DNA from: Lepidodermella squamata
Taxonomy: Eukaryota; Gastrotricha
Assembly (NCBI GenBank): GCA_047495785.1
Contig: JBLDXI010000031.1
Span: forward strand, 744,001 to 808,000
Reading direction: 5' to 3'
DNA length: 64,000 nt
Position numbers and translations under genes: made by a program. Positions 1-12,364 of the stretch are shown here, piece after piece. Positions within the stretch are counted from its first letter, which is position 1; the number at the start of each line of letters is the position of its first letter. The notes below the pieces were generated by a model. That model had not been told where the DNA came from and did not search any database. It saw nothing but the letters and a program-made list of their open reading frames with translations.

Positions 1-1420
1 CCATCGACTACAGAGATGTTGTAAGTAAAACCATGTTACAGCTTAGGCAGTGTCGAATGGGAAGAAGCTTAATTGGAAGCCATCACAGTTAGTTTCTATG
101 CTACGCGTTTCTTGACAATGGCCGTATACTTCCTTCTCCGACGCTGCGAAGTTGATTTCACTGGTTATGTCCCGTAAGCGCAACCTCAGGAGCGTAACCT
201 CGCTTGTGCGTAACTTTTCGTGTGCGCAACCTATGTGCGCGACCGACGTGCGCAACTATTGGGCGAAACCTGCTGTGTGTAAATAAATAAGTCAAAACAC
301 GAGGTAATTCCCATTAGTTCATCCGCGCAAATATACGAATTCCTCCCGCAGTCATCCCGCACATCCCGCAGTTCATCATGTGGACGTCCACGTGTATTGC
401 AGCGTGATAAAAATTTCTCTGCATTCCCCCATACAAAAAATAGTGTGCATATGTTAATGATTTTGCGAGAAGATGAATGCTTACTCATTGATACTGGCAA
501 AAAATCATGTTTGTAGGGTGGGCCGGGTGGGATATAGCTTATCCCGCACCCTTATCCCGCAGTCCCGCAGTCATCCCGCAGTCCCGCATCACTGCAAACT
601 GCGGGATGCTGCGGGAGGAATTTCTAAATGTGCACATTCTCGGAATTTTCAACCAGCCGTGTATTTGTCTAACCAATTCGCCCAACTCTGCGAACATAAA
701 TTAAAAAAAAAGAATTTATTCAAAATTTAATTGAAATTTTTTTATTGCGTGATAAAAGGAGCTACAGTTTTGATCACCATCTTAACCATTTGCTAGCAAA
801 CATGTATTACTTTAACTGTTGACAACATGATCCACCTCAACATAAATAGCACAAAGCACCCTGGCCGCAACTGTGAGGACGAAGAATCACAGCTATTAAG
901 CGGGCGCGGCAGGCCTCTGAAGACTCAATTTCACTGTTATGGTTTGACAGAAGTTGCAGGATGTTGACGGCGTTAATATGCTCCCATTCTGGCCGCCATG
1001 ATTTCTTGGTGTCACTGCCAATCCATATTGTGAATCCTTCATCGTTCCCACCTTAAAATTCTGTGGCATTTAAAGGCTTACATAGGCTGCTAGGCAATGC
1101 CTACATCAGTCCGAATTGCGTAAACACTAGAGAGACTACGGAATCGAATGTGCAATATCACCAAAACTGTGGGATAGGAATGGAGTTACCTCCGATTCAA
1201 GTCGTCTATTGCTGTGATTCTTTCTAAGAAGCATTTAAACCACAATTTGATGGGTAATTCGTGCAACGCTCGCGTTAAGACGACGTAGGTTGGGAGGCAT
1301 CGCTGAGACGCAGCGGGACATAGTGATTCGAAAAACAACTGTTCAGCCACCTTCGATTTCGTCAATGTTTTTACATTATAAGCTGCGCTGAATGGTTGCA
1401 CAGCAATGATTGCAAGAAGA
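1..1420 (-). pseudogene. Broken Cys-loop ligand-gated channel paralogue
   Basis: Three separated minus-strand blocks resemble successive parts of the intact channel gene at 4132-5354. Block 1190-1410 matches the first exon (FFESLCPAAS, then LERITAIDDL) and keeps the exon-1 splice donor. Block about 890-1100 matches the next part (IWIGSDTKKSWRP, then EHINAV). Block 50-130 matches the Cys-loop start (TNCDGFQLSFFPFD). The middle block has an in-frame TAA near position 1054. About 750 bp of unrelated DNA, including an inverted-repeat element, separates the middle and third blocks, and the frame is lost after the FPFD motif. The gene would have encoded a pentameric channel subunit. It continues beyond the left edge of the window, so its remaining state is unknown. 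I infer a dead tandem duplicate. Confidence 0.72.
338..624. mobile_element. Short inverted-repeat element inside the channel pseudogene
   Basis: Positions 338-360 (cctcccgcagtcatcccgc) return in inverted orientation at 600-622. Between them are further CCCGCA-rich repeats around 535-585. The element lies between two homologous blocks of the channel pseudogene, so it is probably part of a MITE-like insertion. No coding capacity is seen and no clear target duplication was found. Confidence 0.5.
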
Positions 1421-1624
1421 TATGCCCAACTAAGATAGTATAGGATTATGACAGAACTGATGCAGCCGGAACCTTAACTCTTAACTAATTCCCCTTCAAG
1501 ATCGAGGTTCGAGAGAACGACTGCAACCGAATTTGTTTCTCATTGAGAATCGAAAATTAGTTTAATAGCAAGTTGGCCTTATCCTTTGATTTGAATAGAC
1601 TAAAAGCGAGGCTAATTTCCAACC

Positions 1625-1712
1625 GCTCCAGTTGCATAGTTGGTTAGTGCGTCGTACTTATAAGCAGTACTCGATTGTACGCTGAGTTATGCGAAGGTCG
1701 CGAGTTCGAGCC
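1625..1712 (+). pseudogene. Truncated tRNA-Ile(UAU)
   Basis: This copy is identical to the tRNA at 1760-1859 except for one base in the intron. It runs from the 5' acceptor strand through the intron to the T loop, then stops after GTTCGAGCC and continues into unrelated sequence. The 3' side of the T stem and the acceptor strand are missing, so it cannot fold into a functional tRNA. It probably arose by local duplication. Confidence 0.85.
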
Positions 1713-1759
1713 AAATGGGAATGGGTTCTAGGTGAGTTAATCGCTCCAGATTCTCAGCC

Positions 1760-1859
1760 GCTCCAGTTGCATAGTTGGTTAGTGCGTCGTACTTATAAGC
1801 AGTACTCGAATGTACGCTGAGTTATGCGAAGGTCGCGAGTTCGAGCCTCGCCTGGAGCA
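1760..1859 (+). tRNA. tRNA-Ile(UAU): tRNA-Ile with anticodon UAU, intron-containing
   Basis: All tRNA parts can be paired: acceptor GCTCCAG with CTGGAGC and discriminator A; D arm with GGTTAG; anticodon stem TCGTA with TGCGA; T arm GCGAG-TTCGAGC-CTCGC. The anticodon loop reads CTTATA, giving anticodon TAT. About 26 nt of extra sequence follow position 37, the usual place for tRNA introns, and this isoacceptor carries an intron in many eukaryotes. The B box GGTCGCGAGTTCGAGCC is present, and a TTTTT tract that can end Pol III transcription follows within about 10 nt. An identical type of copy lies at 62130-62229. Confidence 0.93.
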
Positions 1860-2069
1860 ATGTTTTTGTGACTTCACGAAACTATCGTTTTGAAATGGAC
1901 CTACTGACTAGTAGTGACCAAGCGGCAGGGTGAAAAGGAAGGAATCAAAACGAAGAATCGCGTGCCGAGCCTAAAATACGTTATTAAATTGCTTGAATTA
2001 GCATCACGTGAAGCCGTAACTTCCAGCCATTCACAAAATCAACTTTTTTATTCCAAAATAAATTTCGCA

Positions 2070-3801
2070 ATGAAATCTTGCTTGATTATTTTGATTGGTT
2101 TGTTCTTTGCTTGCTTCACCAATTTACTGATGGCTGTTTTTATCCTACAACAGCTGTTGTATTATCTTCCTCTGGGCAAGATCCACCGGGACCACAGGGA
2201 TCTAAAGGTGACAAGGGTGATCAAGGTAAAAAAAGAAGAACTCTTTGGATCTTCTCATCTGATTGTTTCGATCATTAGGTGCACAAGGATCGAAAGGCCA
2301 ATATGGTTATCAGGGTTCGCAAGGCTCAAATGGACCACAAGGATCTAAAGGTAAATCATTGATGAAAAGGAAACACTTTCATCCGAATTTTTAGGTCACA
2401 TGGGCGATGTCGGTCCAATCGGACCTCGAGGTTTGTAATTCTGCGAATACACCGTGATAGCAAACGACATTTGTCATATAGGTCAGCAAGGTTGGAGTGG
2501 CGAGGTTGGCGAGCCAGGCCCACAAGGATCTAAGGGGCAAAAAGGTGATCAAGGCGTGAAGGGCGAACAGGGCTCACAAGGCTCGAAGGGCTCTCACGGT
2601 CTACAGGGCAGTCGCGGAGATCAAGGTTCAAAAGGATCACAGGGTTTTCAGGGCTCCAAGGGTGATGCTGGCACGACAGGTAAGCTTTTCTCTCATATTT
2701 AATTGTCAATTTTCAAAGCTTGTGTTTCACAGGCGCCCAAGGCTCAAAGGGTGAACTTGGCGCTCAAGGAAGCAGAGGCGGTCAAGGCAGTCAGGGCCTC
2801 CAAGGCAGTAAGGGTGACAAGGGCGATCGTGGTGAAACTGGTCCTCAAGGCTCAAAAGGCGTCCAAGGCTCTCAAGGTTTCCAGGGCTCAAAAGGCGAAC
2901 ACGGCTCACGGGGTGATCAAGGGTCCAAGGGCGAACTGGGTGCTCAGGGTGTGCAGGGTAGCAAGGGCGATAAAGGCGAACACGGCGCTCAAGGCAGCAT
3001 GGGCCATCAAGGATCTCAGGGACTTCAAGGCTCGAAGGGTGAACACGGCAGCAGAGGAGAGGCCGGCCCTCAAGGATCTCAAGGTAAGTCTTTCAACCCA
3101 TTTTTGAGAAAAATCTCCGATTTCGAAATCTCATATAGGCTCAAAAGGTCAGCAGGGTTCGAGAGGTGATATGGGTCACCAGGGATCGAAAGGTGAGTGA
3201 GTTCACATATTTTCATTTTTAAAATTATGTTGATAACAGGTGAAAAGGGCGACACGCCACTCATCAGTGATATCGTAGCAAATGTGCTTCAAAACATGCA
3301 ATCCATCAAGGGGGAAAAAGGTGCATCAGACAAAGGCGAGAAAGGTGAATCTGGTATGTGTTGTTTCATCCCTTTCTAATTAAATCGTTGAGCACCCTTA
3401 CCAAATAATAGGCGTGAAAGGTGAACCCGGCGTCGGAGTACCAGGTATGGAAAATATTCGCTTCTCATTTTCTAATAATTCATTGTTTTTTCTTTTACAG
3501 GAAAGGATGGTTAGTTTATTAAGTTCAAAGATCGAAATAATTGAAATAACTCTTTACTTCAATTTTACATTTCAAGGGGTTGGAACTCCAGGTAATTATG
3601 CCCACATAATGAGTAACAGAAATGTAGCAAATTTGTTTCAAATGTATAGGTCGCGATGGCACACCCGGGAAGCCAGGCAGAAATGGAAGATGTGGGCCTC
3701 CCGGACCTCCAGGGCCGGCTTGTCGAATCGATGTCGAACTGATTCGCAACATAATGGAGTCGCTTCTCGAAGAGATTTTCGATCAAGGCCGCGGACATTA
3801 A
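2070..3801 (+). CDS. Short-chain collagen, 12 exons
   Basis: Exons as I read them: 2070-2097, 2154-2225, 2279-2350, 2395-2430, 2482-2679, 2733-3083, 3139-3192, 3240-3353, 3412-3444, 3501-3509, 3577-3591, 3650-3801. They sum to 1134 bp, giving 377 aa with a clean reading frame. A short signal peptide (MKSCLIILIAVVLSSS) is followed by nearly continuous Gly-X-Y triplets rich in GSKGDQG and GSQG units. There is one non-collagenous interruption near the eighth exon (about residues 255-275) and a short C-terminal tail with a Cys. It should form a secreted triple-helical extracellular-matrix or cuticle-type protein. All internal introns fall after the first base of a Gly codon, and most exons are multiples of 9 bp. 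An AATAAA at 3925-3930 fits polyadenylation. Confidence 0.9.
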
Positions 3802-4131
3802 GCTTACCGACGTCGCTAGTCCAATCAATTTACGAGGAAAATTCCAGGATCACACAAAGACTTGGATAAATCATATTATTTATTTACTTGATCGCGAAGA
3901 ATGATTAGACTACATTGATTTAGCAATAAAATTATTTACATATATTGTTTCTCTCAATTTTTTGATTAATAGGTACCAGTAGATATACACGCAATCAAAA
4001 AACAGATAGCTGAATTCCATGATCAAACATTAGTGAAATCAAGTGCTAGTGAGATAGATTTACCGTAACCAAAAAAGCTGAGGCGTGTTGAAGATTCATG
4101 ATCCGGCGAATGCAGATTTTCTTTTGGCGAA
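3802..4131. other. Convergent intergenic region with both 3' UTRs
   Basis: Holds the 3' end of the collagen gene (AATAAA at 3925-3930 on the plus strand) and of the channel gene (AATAAA on the minus strand at 3879-3884). The two signals overlap in space, so the convergent transcripts may share 3' sequence. No gene is seen. Confidence 0.55.
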
Positions 4132-5354
4132 TCAGGGTATACGATGGATCATTTTACTCAGGTAATACGAAAGCGTAACAATCAGCACGATGATGGTAGC
4201 ACTAGCAACAATCAAATCAAGAAGTCGAACTCGATTGATGTCGAAAAAAAACGTCTTTTGATCCCACGAAGAGTTGGCCAGCAAATGAGCGACTAAAGCG
4301 TACACCGTGATGAAAACGCAAATGATAATCTGAATTTGAACAATAACAGCGAGATAAACCGTGTCAGATGTTTTGGGCAAATTAGAGAAAATCATGTTGA
4401 GAGTTACAGTGAAGGCAAGAATAACAGTAACGCCGTAGCTAGCCCGATCTAAACGATCAGGCTCAATGATAAAAGCAGCTAATTGCAAGGCCATCAATAA
4501 AGCGACAGGCATGAAGATTGTATTGAGAAAATAAGTAGGCTTCCGAACGAATTTCATGTTAAGAGTTAACACGTGATAGCCTTCGACCATAGTGATATTA
4601 TGGTAAAATCCCTCGCGCATTTCTTTCCAAATATCAGAATCGGACAGCAAATTTGCAAAATTGGGATAATAGTTTGCAGAATAATATTTCAAGTAGTTAG
4701 CATCATCAGCCAGTCGCAACTTGATGCTGCATGTCATTTGATCGAACGGGAAAAATTGCAGCTCAAACCCATCGCAGTTAGTTTTAACAATACGGCTTTC
4801 TGTAGACATTCCATTCGGGTAGACATTTGAAGCGTGATAATGTATTTCTTTGTTGTCGTGAGAGAATAAATTCATTCGATCGACGGAATTGATGTGATCG
4901 ACACCGGGCCGCCAAGATTTGTCCGTCGTACTGCCAATCCATATTCCGAGGCCTTTGTCAGAGTTTCCGAGAAGCTGAACTGGGTCCAAAGTTTTGCATA
5001 GAGGCTGTGGTAGGTACCAACATAGGAAGAATGAAGCGAATACGGACAAGCTATATACATACATGATAAAAAAGGGAAATATTTTGTTCAAGAAGAACTG
5101 ATCTACCTTTCAGTTATTTCGTCAATCGAGTTGATTTTCTCCAGATATACCTTCATGTCGACCAGAATGGGAAGCTCGCTAGACATCTTTTTCATTATAA
5201 CAAAGTTCTCAAGGTAGCGCGAGCCTGCAGCGGGGCATGCTGTTTTAAAGAAATACTCTTCAACATTGAAATCAGGCGAAGCAGCTAGCGTTGCCAGATC
5301 ATCATCACCGAGGGCGATCGGAGTCAAAAGAATAGCAAGAAAAATTATCTTCAT
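4132..5354 (-). CDS. Nicotinic-receptor-like Cys-loop ligand-gated ion channel subunit
   Basis: Two exons, 5354-5107 and 5050-4132, split by a 56-nt intron, give 388 aa. The start at 5354 gives a clear signal peptide (MKIIFLAILLTPIALG). The extracellular domain holds WIGSTTDKSW, a conserved ligand-domain region, and a Cys-loop ending FPFDQMTC. Four membrane segments follow: M1 near FMPVALLMALQLAAF, M2 in GVTVILAFTVTLNMIF, M3 in VIVQIQIIICVFITVY and M4 in the last 30 residues. The PAR motif before M2 that marks anion channels is absent, so a cation-type, acetylcholine-receptor-like channel is more likely. The M3-M4 cytoplasmic loop is only about 25 residues. The Cys-loop has 14 residues between the cysteines by my count, one more than usual. 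A broken paralogue lies at 1-1420. The ligand is unknown. Confidence 0.88.
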
Positions 5355-5729
5355 GATTTCAATTGGAACAATTTTTAGGGGAAAATGGTAGCCTACAGCG
5401 AATATTTCTAACACAGAGGGTGAGAGGAAATACGACAGCTTTGCAAATAATTAAACTTACGTAGCTTATGAGCCGCTGGTCAATTTTATTTATTATACTT
5501 GCTTGACGTCATCGCTTTAACTCTTCCCAACCACAGTCTTTTTTCTGTTAGTTAAGTTATCGCCGACGGTTAATTAGAAATCGGAAAAAAAGATTCAGAT
5601 GAAGCTTGAATTTATTATTTTTCGAAAAATAATGAGCTCTTTTCAAATAATCTAATGAGCCATAAGTATGTGCATGAAGCAACATTGAAAGTCTCAAAAA
5701 AAGTAAAAGTTGAAGAGTGACTCTTCGCA
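5355..5729. other. Channel gene promoter and 3' flank of first EGF/lectin gene
   Basis: Right part (about 5600-5729) resembles the 3' flanks of the two other paralogues at about 15120-15257 and 24110-24253, so it is likely the 3' UTR of the gene starting at 5730. The left part is upstream of the channel gene. No further gene is seen. Confidence 0.5.
5504..5511. promoter_or_regulatory. CRE-type palindrome upstream of channel gene
   Basis: Perfect TGACGTCA, the cAMP-response-element core bound by CREB/ATF bZIP factors, about 150 bp upstream of the channel start codon. Another perfect copy is found upstream of the EGF/lectin gene at 12465-12472. An 8-mer can occur by chance, so function is inferred from position only. 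Confidence 0.4.
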
Positions 5730-8700
5730 TTAACGAGGAATTTGCTGACACAGCATGCGCAGCTGGGGTGAAACGCAGTTAACATCTTGAATCTTGCCAT
5801 CCGGACGTAGCATCACACCTGTATCGAATTGTTCAGAACAAAATTATTTGTGATTCAGTTTAGCAAATAATACGTTATTACATTGTCTAGAGGAAATCGA
5901 CGACGGCGAGACGCTAGCCCAGAGTGAGTTCGAAGTCGGGATAACTTCTCCGTCAATCCACTCGAACAGAGTCAAGTCATCGCTTCGTCGACCGCCAACA
6001 AAAGCCGTCTGGATACCCGAGGGATTGACTGAGCGCAGCAAGTTCACTGCTGAATTGAAATCCGAAGGTGAGCTGAGGACTGAGAGATCCGCACCAGGGT
6101 AGATAGAGCTACAGAACGAACGCATGTTCGCCCACGATAGGGCATTCGGCGGCGTGATCAACTGCATACCACCCTGAAGCATAGAGTCAAGCGTAATGAG
6201 ATTTCGAACAAGCCGAAAATGAAAACAATTTCCAGCGAAGTTATACTCAAATCAAGTATTACTCGATCATAGTCAGAGTCAAGTTAACGGAAGCCCCTTT
6301 ACAGAAGCATCTACAACAGAAAGTAGGTACCTATGCCTACCCAGAGAAAATATCTAAACTTACCGATGATTGAGTGCAAAGGCCATAACGCTGTGTGGCG
6401 CTGCAGTCAGCATCGATTAAGCCGACATTCGTTGTGACGTACGAAAAAGCCAAACCTAACAAAAGATGAACCATCAACCCTAAATTTCTAGAGATTCCTA
6501 AACTTACAGCTGCCGTCGCCGTTTGGCTCGTTAGGTAGAAACCCTGGGTAGGTAGATCTCGGAGTAGCGCGATACTTCAAAGGATTCACCCAAATGAAGG
6601 GAGACAAAGCGCCGATGAAAACATTCGCGCCATTAGCTACTGCTAATGCTCGAGCTAGGTCATCAGACGACCGTATGATGGCTGTGCGTAGTCCCAGAGC
6701 AGAGCATGCTGAAACTCCATTCGCGAACGTACCAACGGCTCCGGTGATAGCATACTTGGCTGAAATTACGACCGAAAATGTACAAAAAATCCTAAGCTTT
6801 GCCGATAACTAACAAGTTTCGCAAGTCGGGCCGTCCCAGGCATCAGTACAGAGGCAGACCCCTATATCAGTACATGTTCCACCGTTCTTACAAGAAGGAT
6901 TGCAAACATCTACGAAAAGTGAAGAAAATACCGTGTTCGAGTGAACTCAAGGTGTATCTTATTATACCGGTGTAGCGTTCGCAAATAGCGACGAACTTGT
7001 CGGTTGGGAGACCAGTTCTGAGATTGCCAGTCGATTTGATACGAACGCCTGGAGTGAAAAAATAATATAAAACAAAGTCCAAATGAAAATATTACCAGCT
7101 CTGAACGAATCAGTGAAGCTTCCACTGTCGAACGTGTACCAGGTGCTCGTGGTTGTTATCGCTTGCTTGTTAACCCAGTTGAAGCCGTAGCCAGCGGACT
7201 GGTCATAGCTCCGCCTCGCCCCAACAGCAACGACATTGGAGCCACCGATGTTGACCAGAGCGTAGACAGCGTTGATGTAAGCGTCCAAATCGTTCAGAAT
7301 AGCCAATTTCATGCCCAAAGTGCTACAATAAGAAGCAGCGTCAAACCACGTGACGGTGGAAATTGGCCGGTAGACTTGAATCGCATACTAAGGATAAAAT
7401 AACGGTTCCTAAGGATTACTGCTGAGAAATCGCGAGCTTACGGATTGAGTATCCTGACAAAGAGCGAATGTGCGCTTGCTAGTACAATCGCCTTGAATGA
7501 AGCCATTCGTATTCATGTCGGTCACGGATAATTCCAGGCCTGGAAACAATACAAATATAATCGTTCCGATGCCACTGTAAAATCTGTCAAAAAAAGAAAG
7601 CAGGAAAGCTTACAAAGTCCGTTCTGATTCCAATTGGCCCAGCGGGCTGAGATCCAGTCTAAAACGGTGTTTGAACTGTCCTGCCATTTATAAGTCGTGA
7701 CGCCGCCAATGTAAGCTTCAGCATAGCCATTGCTTCTGATCAACGAAAGCACATCGCTTAGGTCGTCAGCATCCTTCAACACCGCTGGACGATCGCCATT
7801 GTTACGGCAGGTTCTCATGTACGTTGGAAGATCGACGGTAGTCGGGCCGTTTATGTAATATTTCGCTGAAACAAATTATGATTTGAATGCAATTAAGGTA
7901 TCGATCGAAAAATTACCTATGCAGGTAAGCGACGCGCTGCATTCTTGGTTAGAACCACAGGCTGGAGTGCATACATCTGAAAAAAACGTGTATAGCCTTT
8001 ATGCAATCCTTAGAATAACAGTGATATCTTACATTTGCAAACATTGGGAGAAACACATGCTTGATTGGTTCCACAGGAAGGTGTGCATATTCCTGAAATT
8101 GTCAAAGAAATCGCATATAAAATGAATACAAAACGAGAAAATTCCAATTTAAAAGTGGATCGACAGAGAAATTTCATAAAAGAATTTGATAATTCTATAG
8201 AACGCGGTTATTAAATTGAATGAAATCAGCTCTTGAAAATTCTACGTTCTTATATATATTGAAATTTCAATGAATCACGATGGAAATGTCTTACCTGTGG
8301 TGCAATTGGATCCAGTCCATCCAGCTTTGCAGGCGCAAGTATTTGGCTGGACGCACAGCTGGTTGGCATTGCAATTGGTGCAGATGGCTGAAAAATAAGA
8401 ATTGCAAAATAGTTTTCTGCGAAGTAGTGTTTAAATTCAGCCTACGTGTCGTGCAAGAGCTGCCAGTCCATCCCGACTTGCAGGTGCAGCTGTTCGGCTG
8501 TAGGCATTGCTGATTTGTCCCGTTGCAATTGGAACAGATTGCTAATTATTGCAAACGATGAACAAGTTCATTGGGATTTTATCAAGACCAACCGGAGTCG
8601 CAAAGTGATCCGCTCCAACCATCCACACATGTACAATTGTTGGGTTGTAGGCATTGCTGGTACTGGCCGGTACAGCTTGGGCAAAACGCTGTTCAATCAA

Positions 8701-11700
8701 AGAGATAGTAATGGAGGTTATATTTGGAAAGGGTAGAAACTCACGAGTTGTACAATTAGAACCAGTCCAGCCAGATTTACACGTGCAGTTTTCTGGCTTC
8801 AGGCATTGCTGGTTACTATTGCAACTCGGGTTCAAGCAAATAGCTTGAATCGAAATAGAATAGCTATGTGTTAATTTCTGTTGAGGACGAAACCTACCTG
8901 TTAGGCAACTGGAGCCAGTCCAACCCGATTTGCACGTGCAGGTGTTTGGTGCAGTACACAGTTGGTTAGAGTTGCAGCCGCTACAGATAGCTATTTTAAA
9001 CAGGCAAGGATATTGGAGCAAAAGAGTAGTTTTATCCAATACGGATATCGCATGTTGCACCACTCCACCCAGTTTTGCAAAGACAAATGTTGCTGGTAGA
9101 AAGAGCCATGCAGTACTGATTGGCACCCGTACAATTCGGACAAAAAGCTTTTTACAGTACTTGTCAAATCCCTTCAAAATATGGTCAAGTCAATTCAACT
9201 TACGAGTGCAATTTTCACCCGTGAAACCCGTTTTGCAAGTGCATACGTTTGTGCCATTTACCGTCGCGCAAACCCTATTCGTTCCAGTACAATTCGGGCA
9301 GAATGCTGTTCAATCAAACTGATTATAAGCTACAATGAAACAGGAAAATCAGCCCACGTGTCGTGCAATTAGTGCCAGTCCAGTCAGGTTTGCAGGTGCA
9401 GTTGTTAGGAGCCACGCACTGTTGGTTCACGTTGCAGTTGTTACAAATCGCTGAAAACAATCAGAAGTAATTACTCTTAAAAAAATACTAGTGCAGCCGG
9501 ATTATCATACGAGTTTCACATTTCGTGCCGGTCCAACCCGATAAACAAACGCAGATGTTCGACGAATTACTCTGCGCAACGCAACGTTGATTTTTGCCAT
9601 CGCATTCAGGGCAGTATGCTGTCAAAAATAATATTAAGACTCAGACCAATTGACTTTGATTTTCGGTATCTGATTACGTGTGTTGCAACTTGATCCAGTC
9701 CATGAAGGCTTGCATGTGCAGGTCTGCGGAAGCAGACACTGTTGATTAACCCCAGTACAATTGGAGCAGATCGCTGAATGATTTATAAAGTACTATACCC
9801 AAAATTTCCTGCGTTCTAACTCACCTGTATCGCAGAGTGTGCCATTCCATCCGGTTTTGCAAATGCAAACATTTGTGTAGTTGGCGAGAGCTGAGCAGTT
9901 TTGGTTTGGACCGTCGCAGTTGGAACAGATGGCTGCATAAAAAATGACGTGAAATATTCTTATTATAAAAACAGGTTATAATAATATGTTCAAGCTTTAA
10001 GCCATATAATTACAATTTAATTAACTTTTATTTTATTAAATTAATTAAATTAAATCGAAATTATAATTATAATTCGAAGAAATTATGATCAGAAAATAAA
10101 ATCGCTTATGCCAATGGATTGCATAAAAAATAAGTAAGCATACGCGTGGTGCAATTGGGACCAGTCCATGTGGGTTTGCAAGTGCACACGTTTGGTGTCA
10201 GGCATTCCCGATAGGCGTCTCTGCAGTCGATGGGACACATTGCTAATGAAAACATGGAACTTTTTGCAAATGAATGCGTCAACCGAATTTTAATTACGGA
10301 TTGTGCAGCTGGAACCGAACCATCCCGTCTTGCATGTGCAATTATTAGGGCTCAGGCATTCCTGACCAGGATTTGTGCAGTTTGCGCAAAGGGCTGACAA
10401 AAACACACGAATGAGCAGACGATGGTGAAAAGAATAAACAACCTATTATCGAAATTGGAATAAAAAGAATAGCGTAGGAAGCAAGTAAACGAACCTTCAG
10501 TGCATGAAGAACCAGTCCATCCTGGTAGACAGACGCAATTGCCGGTAGTCTGAATACAAATTTGATTAGCGCCGCTACAATTGACACAAGTGCTCAGTGC
10601 TGCCTGAAAGCCAACCGCTTGAAAGGTTGCTGCTCTCGCTTGAAAAACATTTATAGTACATGTGTAGTAAAAACCAATTAATTTTCCTTATTCCATCAAA
10701 ACCTGTCATGCAGTCTTCACCTTTCCAGCCGGCTTCGCACGAACAAACGTTCGGGGCGGAACAGACCATGTGGGCGCCGCACTCGACGTCGCAGATTGCT
10801 GTAAACAAAAAAATAAAGCCAATTCTAGAATATGATTATTGAAAAATGTCCTAACCAGTTTCGCACCTGCGACCCCGGTAACCACTCGGACAGTTGCAAT
10901 GCTTTTTCAGAAAGTTGTAAGTTCCTCCGTGTTCACAGGAAGTCTAAAATAAATAATAGAAAAGAAAATTGAAATAAATTGAAAATATTATCATAATTAT
11001 CATTATTTTTAAAATCAAGACAATTTTCCAGCGAATTTAGACGCGTGCAGAATTCGCACCTGTGAGATAATGAGTATTTTAGGCATTTCTTTGTTTGCTA
11101 TTCGAATATTTAAAACTTGGCTTGAAAGAGGACGTTCGACTCGAAACTAACAGCATCATTCATGGGTATGTGCTTCAGGCATTCAGCGTAGTTGCCGGCA
11201 AAATCCTTCGAGGCCGTGAAGATCTTTTTCTGGAATTTTCAAAATAATTCAATAAAAATTGATAACATTATAACATAAAAAACTTACGCGTTGCCAGCCA
11301 CGTGGGCACAGGCTGTAGCAAGATTTAACGCCAGATCTCTCGCAGAGAACAGCATTCTACCAAAACGTGAGTATAATATGGTGAAATAATATGAGATGTC
11401 ATGCAACTTACCCATTTCAAACAGCTGGCTTTCGATTTATACTCGTGTGGCGAGTAAACCGACGTCTCCGTGAATTCGTCGCAGTGAAGCCGACAGTCCA
11501 AGAATTCCCGTGTTACCCGGCTGAAGCATCGAACATGAACCATTTCGTCATCGGGTACAATAACTGAAACATAACTAGGTATAAATGGATATAGGTTGTA
11601 AATGCACTCACTCTCGTCGGCCGAGCAATCCGTTAAGCCATGAAAGACTTGCCCAGGCCGCTTGAACAAAAAAGTCTGAAAAATACTAACGAGTATTTAG

Positions 11701-12364
11701 CGAAGCTTACTGTTCCGTCTGGACAACGGAATTCAATCGGGACGCAGGTAACCAGTTTTCCAGCTTTCAGACATCTCTTGAAAGGCTGATCCTGAAATCA
11801 TAATTTTTAGTACATGTAACATGGGTCGAGCCTAATTAAACAACCTCGAAATTAGCTGCTGCTTCCTCGCAGTCATCCCAATTGTTCTTCAACGAAAAGC
11901 GGCCATCAAAGACATCAAGCTATGATACAGAAAAAAGCATGCAGAAAATCAATTAAGAAATAGAAGAAAATCACTTCTATCTCGTCGTGACGGCAAATTG
12001 TTTCTTCCTGGCGGCAAATCGGAGTGAGCGCTTCGAATTTGTAGCAAAGTTTCGCCGCCTGTGTGTGAAGAAACAATCACAACAATAATGAGTTGATCAA
12101 CAGGACCATATATGACTCACCCCATAATCACAGGTTTTAATATCCGAATAGCAAGGGCCACGCTATAATTGAAAACAAATTCTATAGTGATTTTTAATGT
12201 GAAACTGGCAGCTTTACCTGGAATTCCTGAAGAACTACGCAGCCATTAGATTGTTTTCGGCACCTGCCAAATTTGCTGTCGTATTGCGAGAAGCACCTGA
12301 TCCACATGTCGCTATTGACACCATAAGCTGATAAAGAAGCCACGAGAAATATTATCTCGAGCAT
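5730..12364 (-). CDS. Secreted multi-EGF, four-C-type-lectin-domain protein, paralogue A
   Basis: About 30 short exons with 45-60-nt introns. The start at 12364 gives a signal peptide (MLEIIFLVASLSAYGVNS). Order from the N-terminus: a cysteine-rich region of about nine exons (12364-10950), whose family I do not recognise; about 18 EGF-like units, mostly one per exon (10945-7910), many with CTCKSGWTGSNC; two lectin-type domains (7850-6960); one further EGF (6900-6830, GGTCTD); then two more lectin-type domains ending CVMLRPDGKIQDVNC and a stop at 5730. No transmembrane segment follows, so it is probably secreted. Lectin-fold and EGF domains suggest sugar or protein binding in adhesion or immunity, but this is inference. 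The final intron splits the TGT codon of a conserved lectin Cys. Two paralogues follow in tandem. Exon edges were not all checked. Confidence 0.85.

Noticed and set aside
1914-2348. 144-codon plus-strand frame over the start of the collagen gene
   Set aside because: It reads through the first intron and out of the Gly-X-Y frame; only its Met at 2070 is used.
2703-3107. 134-codon Lys/Ala-rich frame
   Set aside because: Shifted reading of the collagen repeat; the repeat keeps several frames open.
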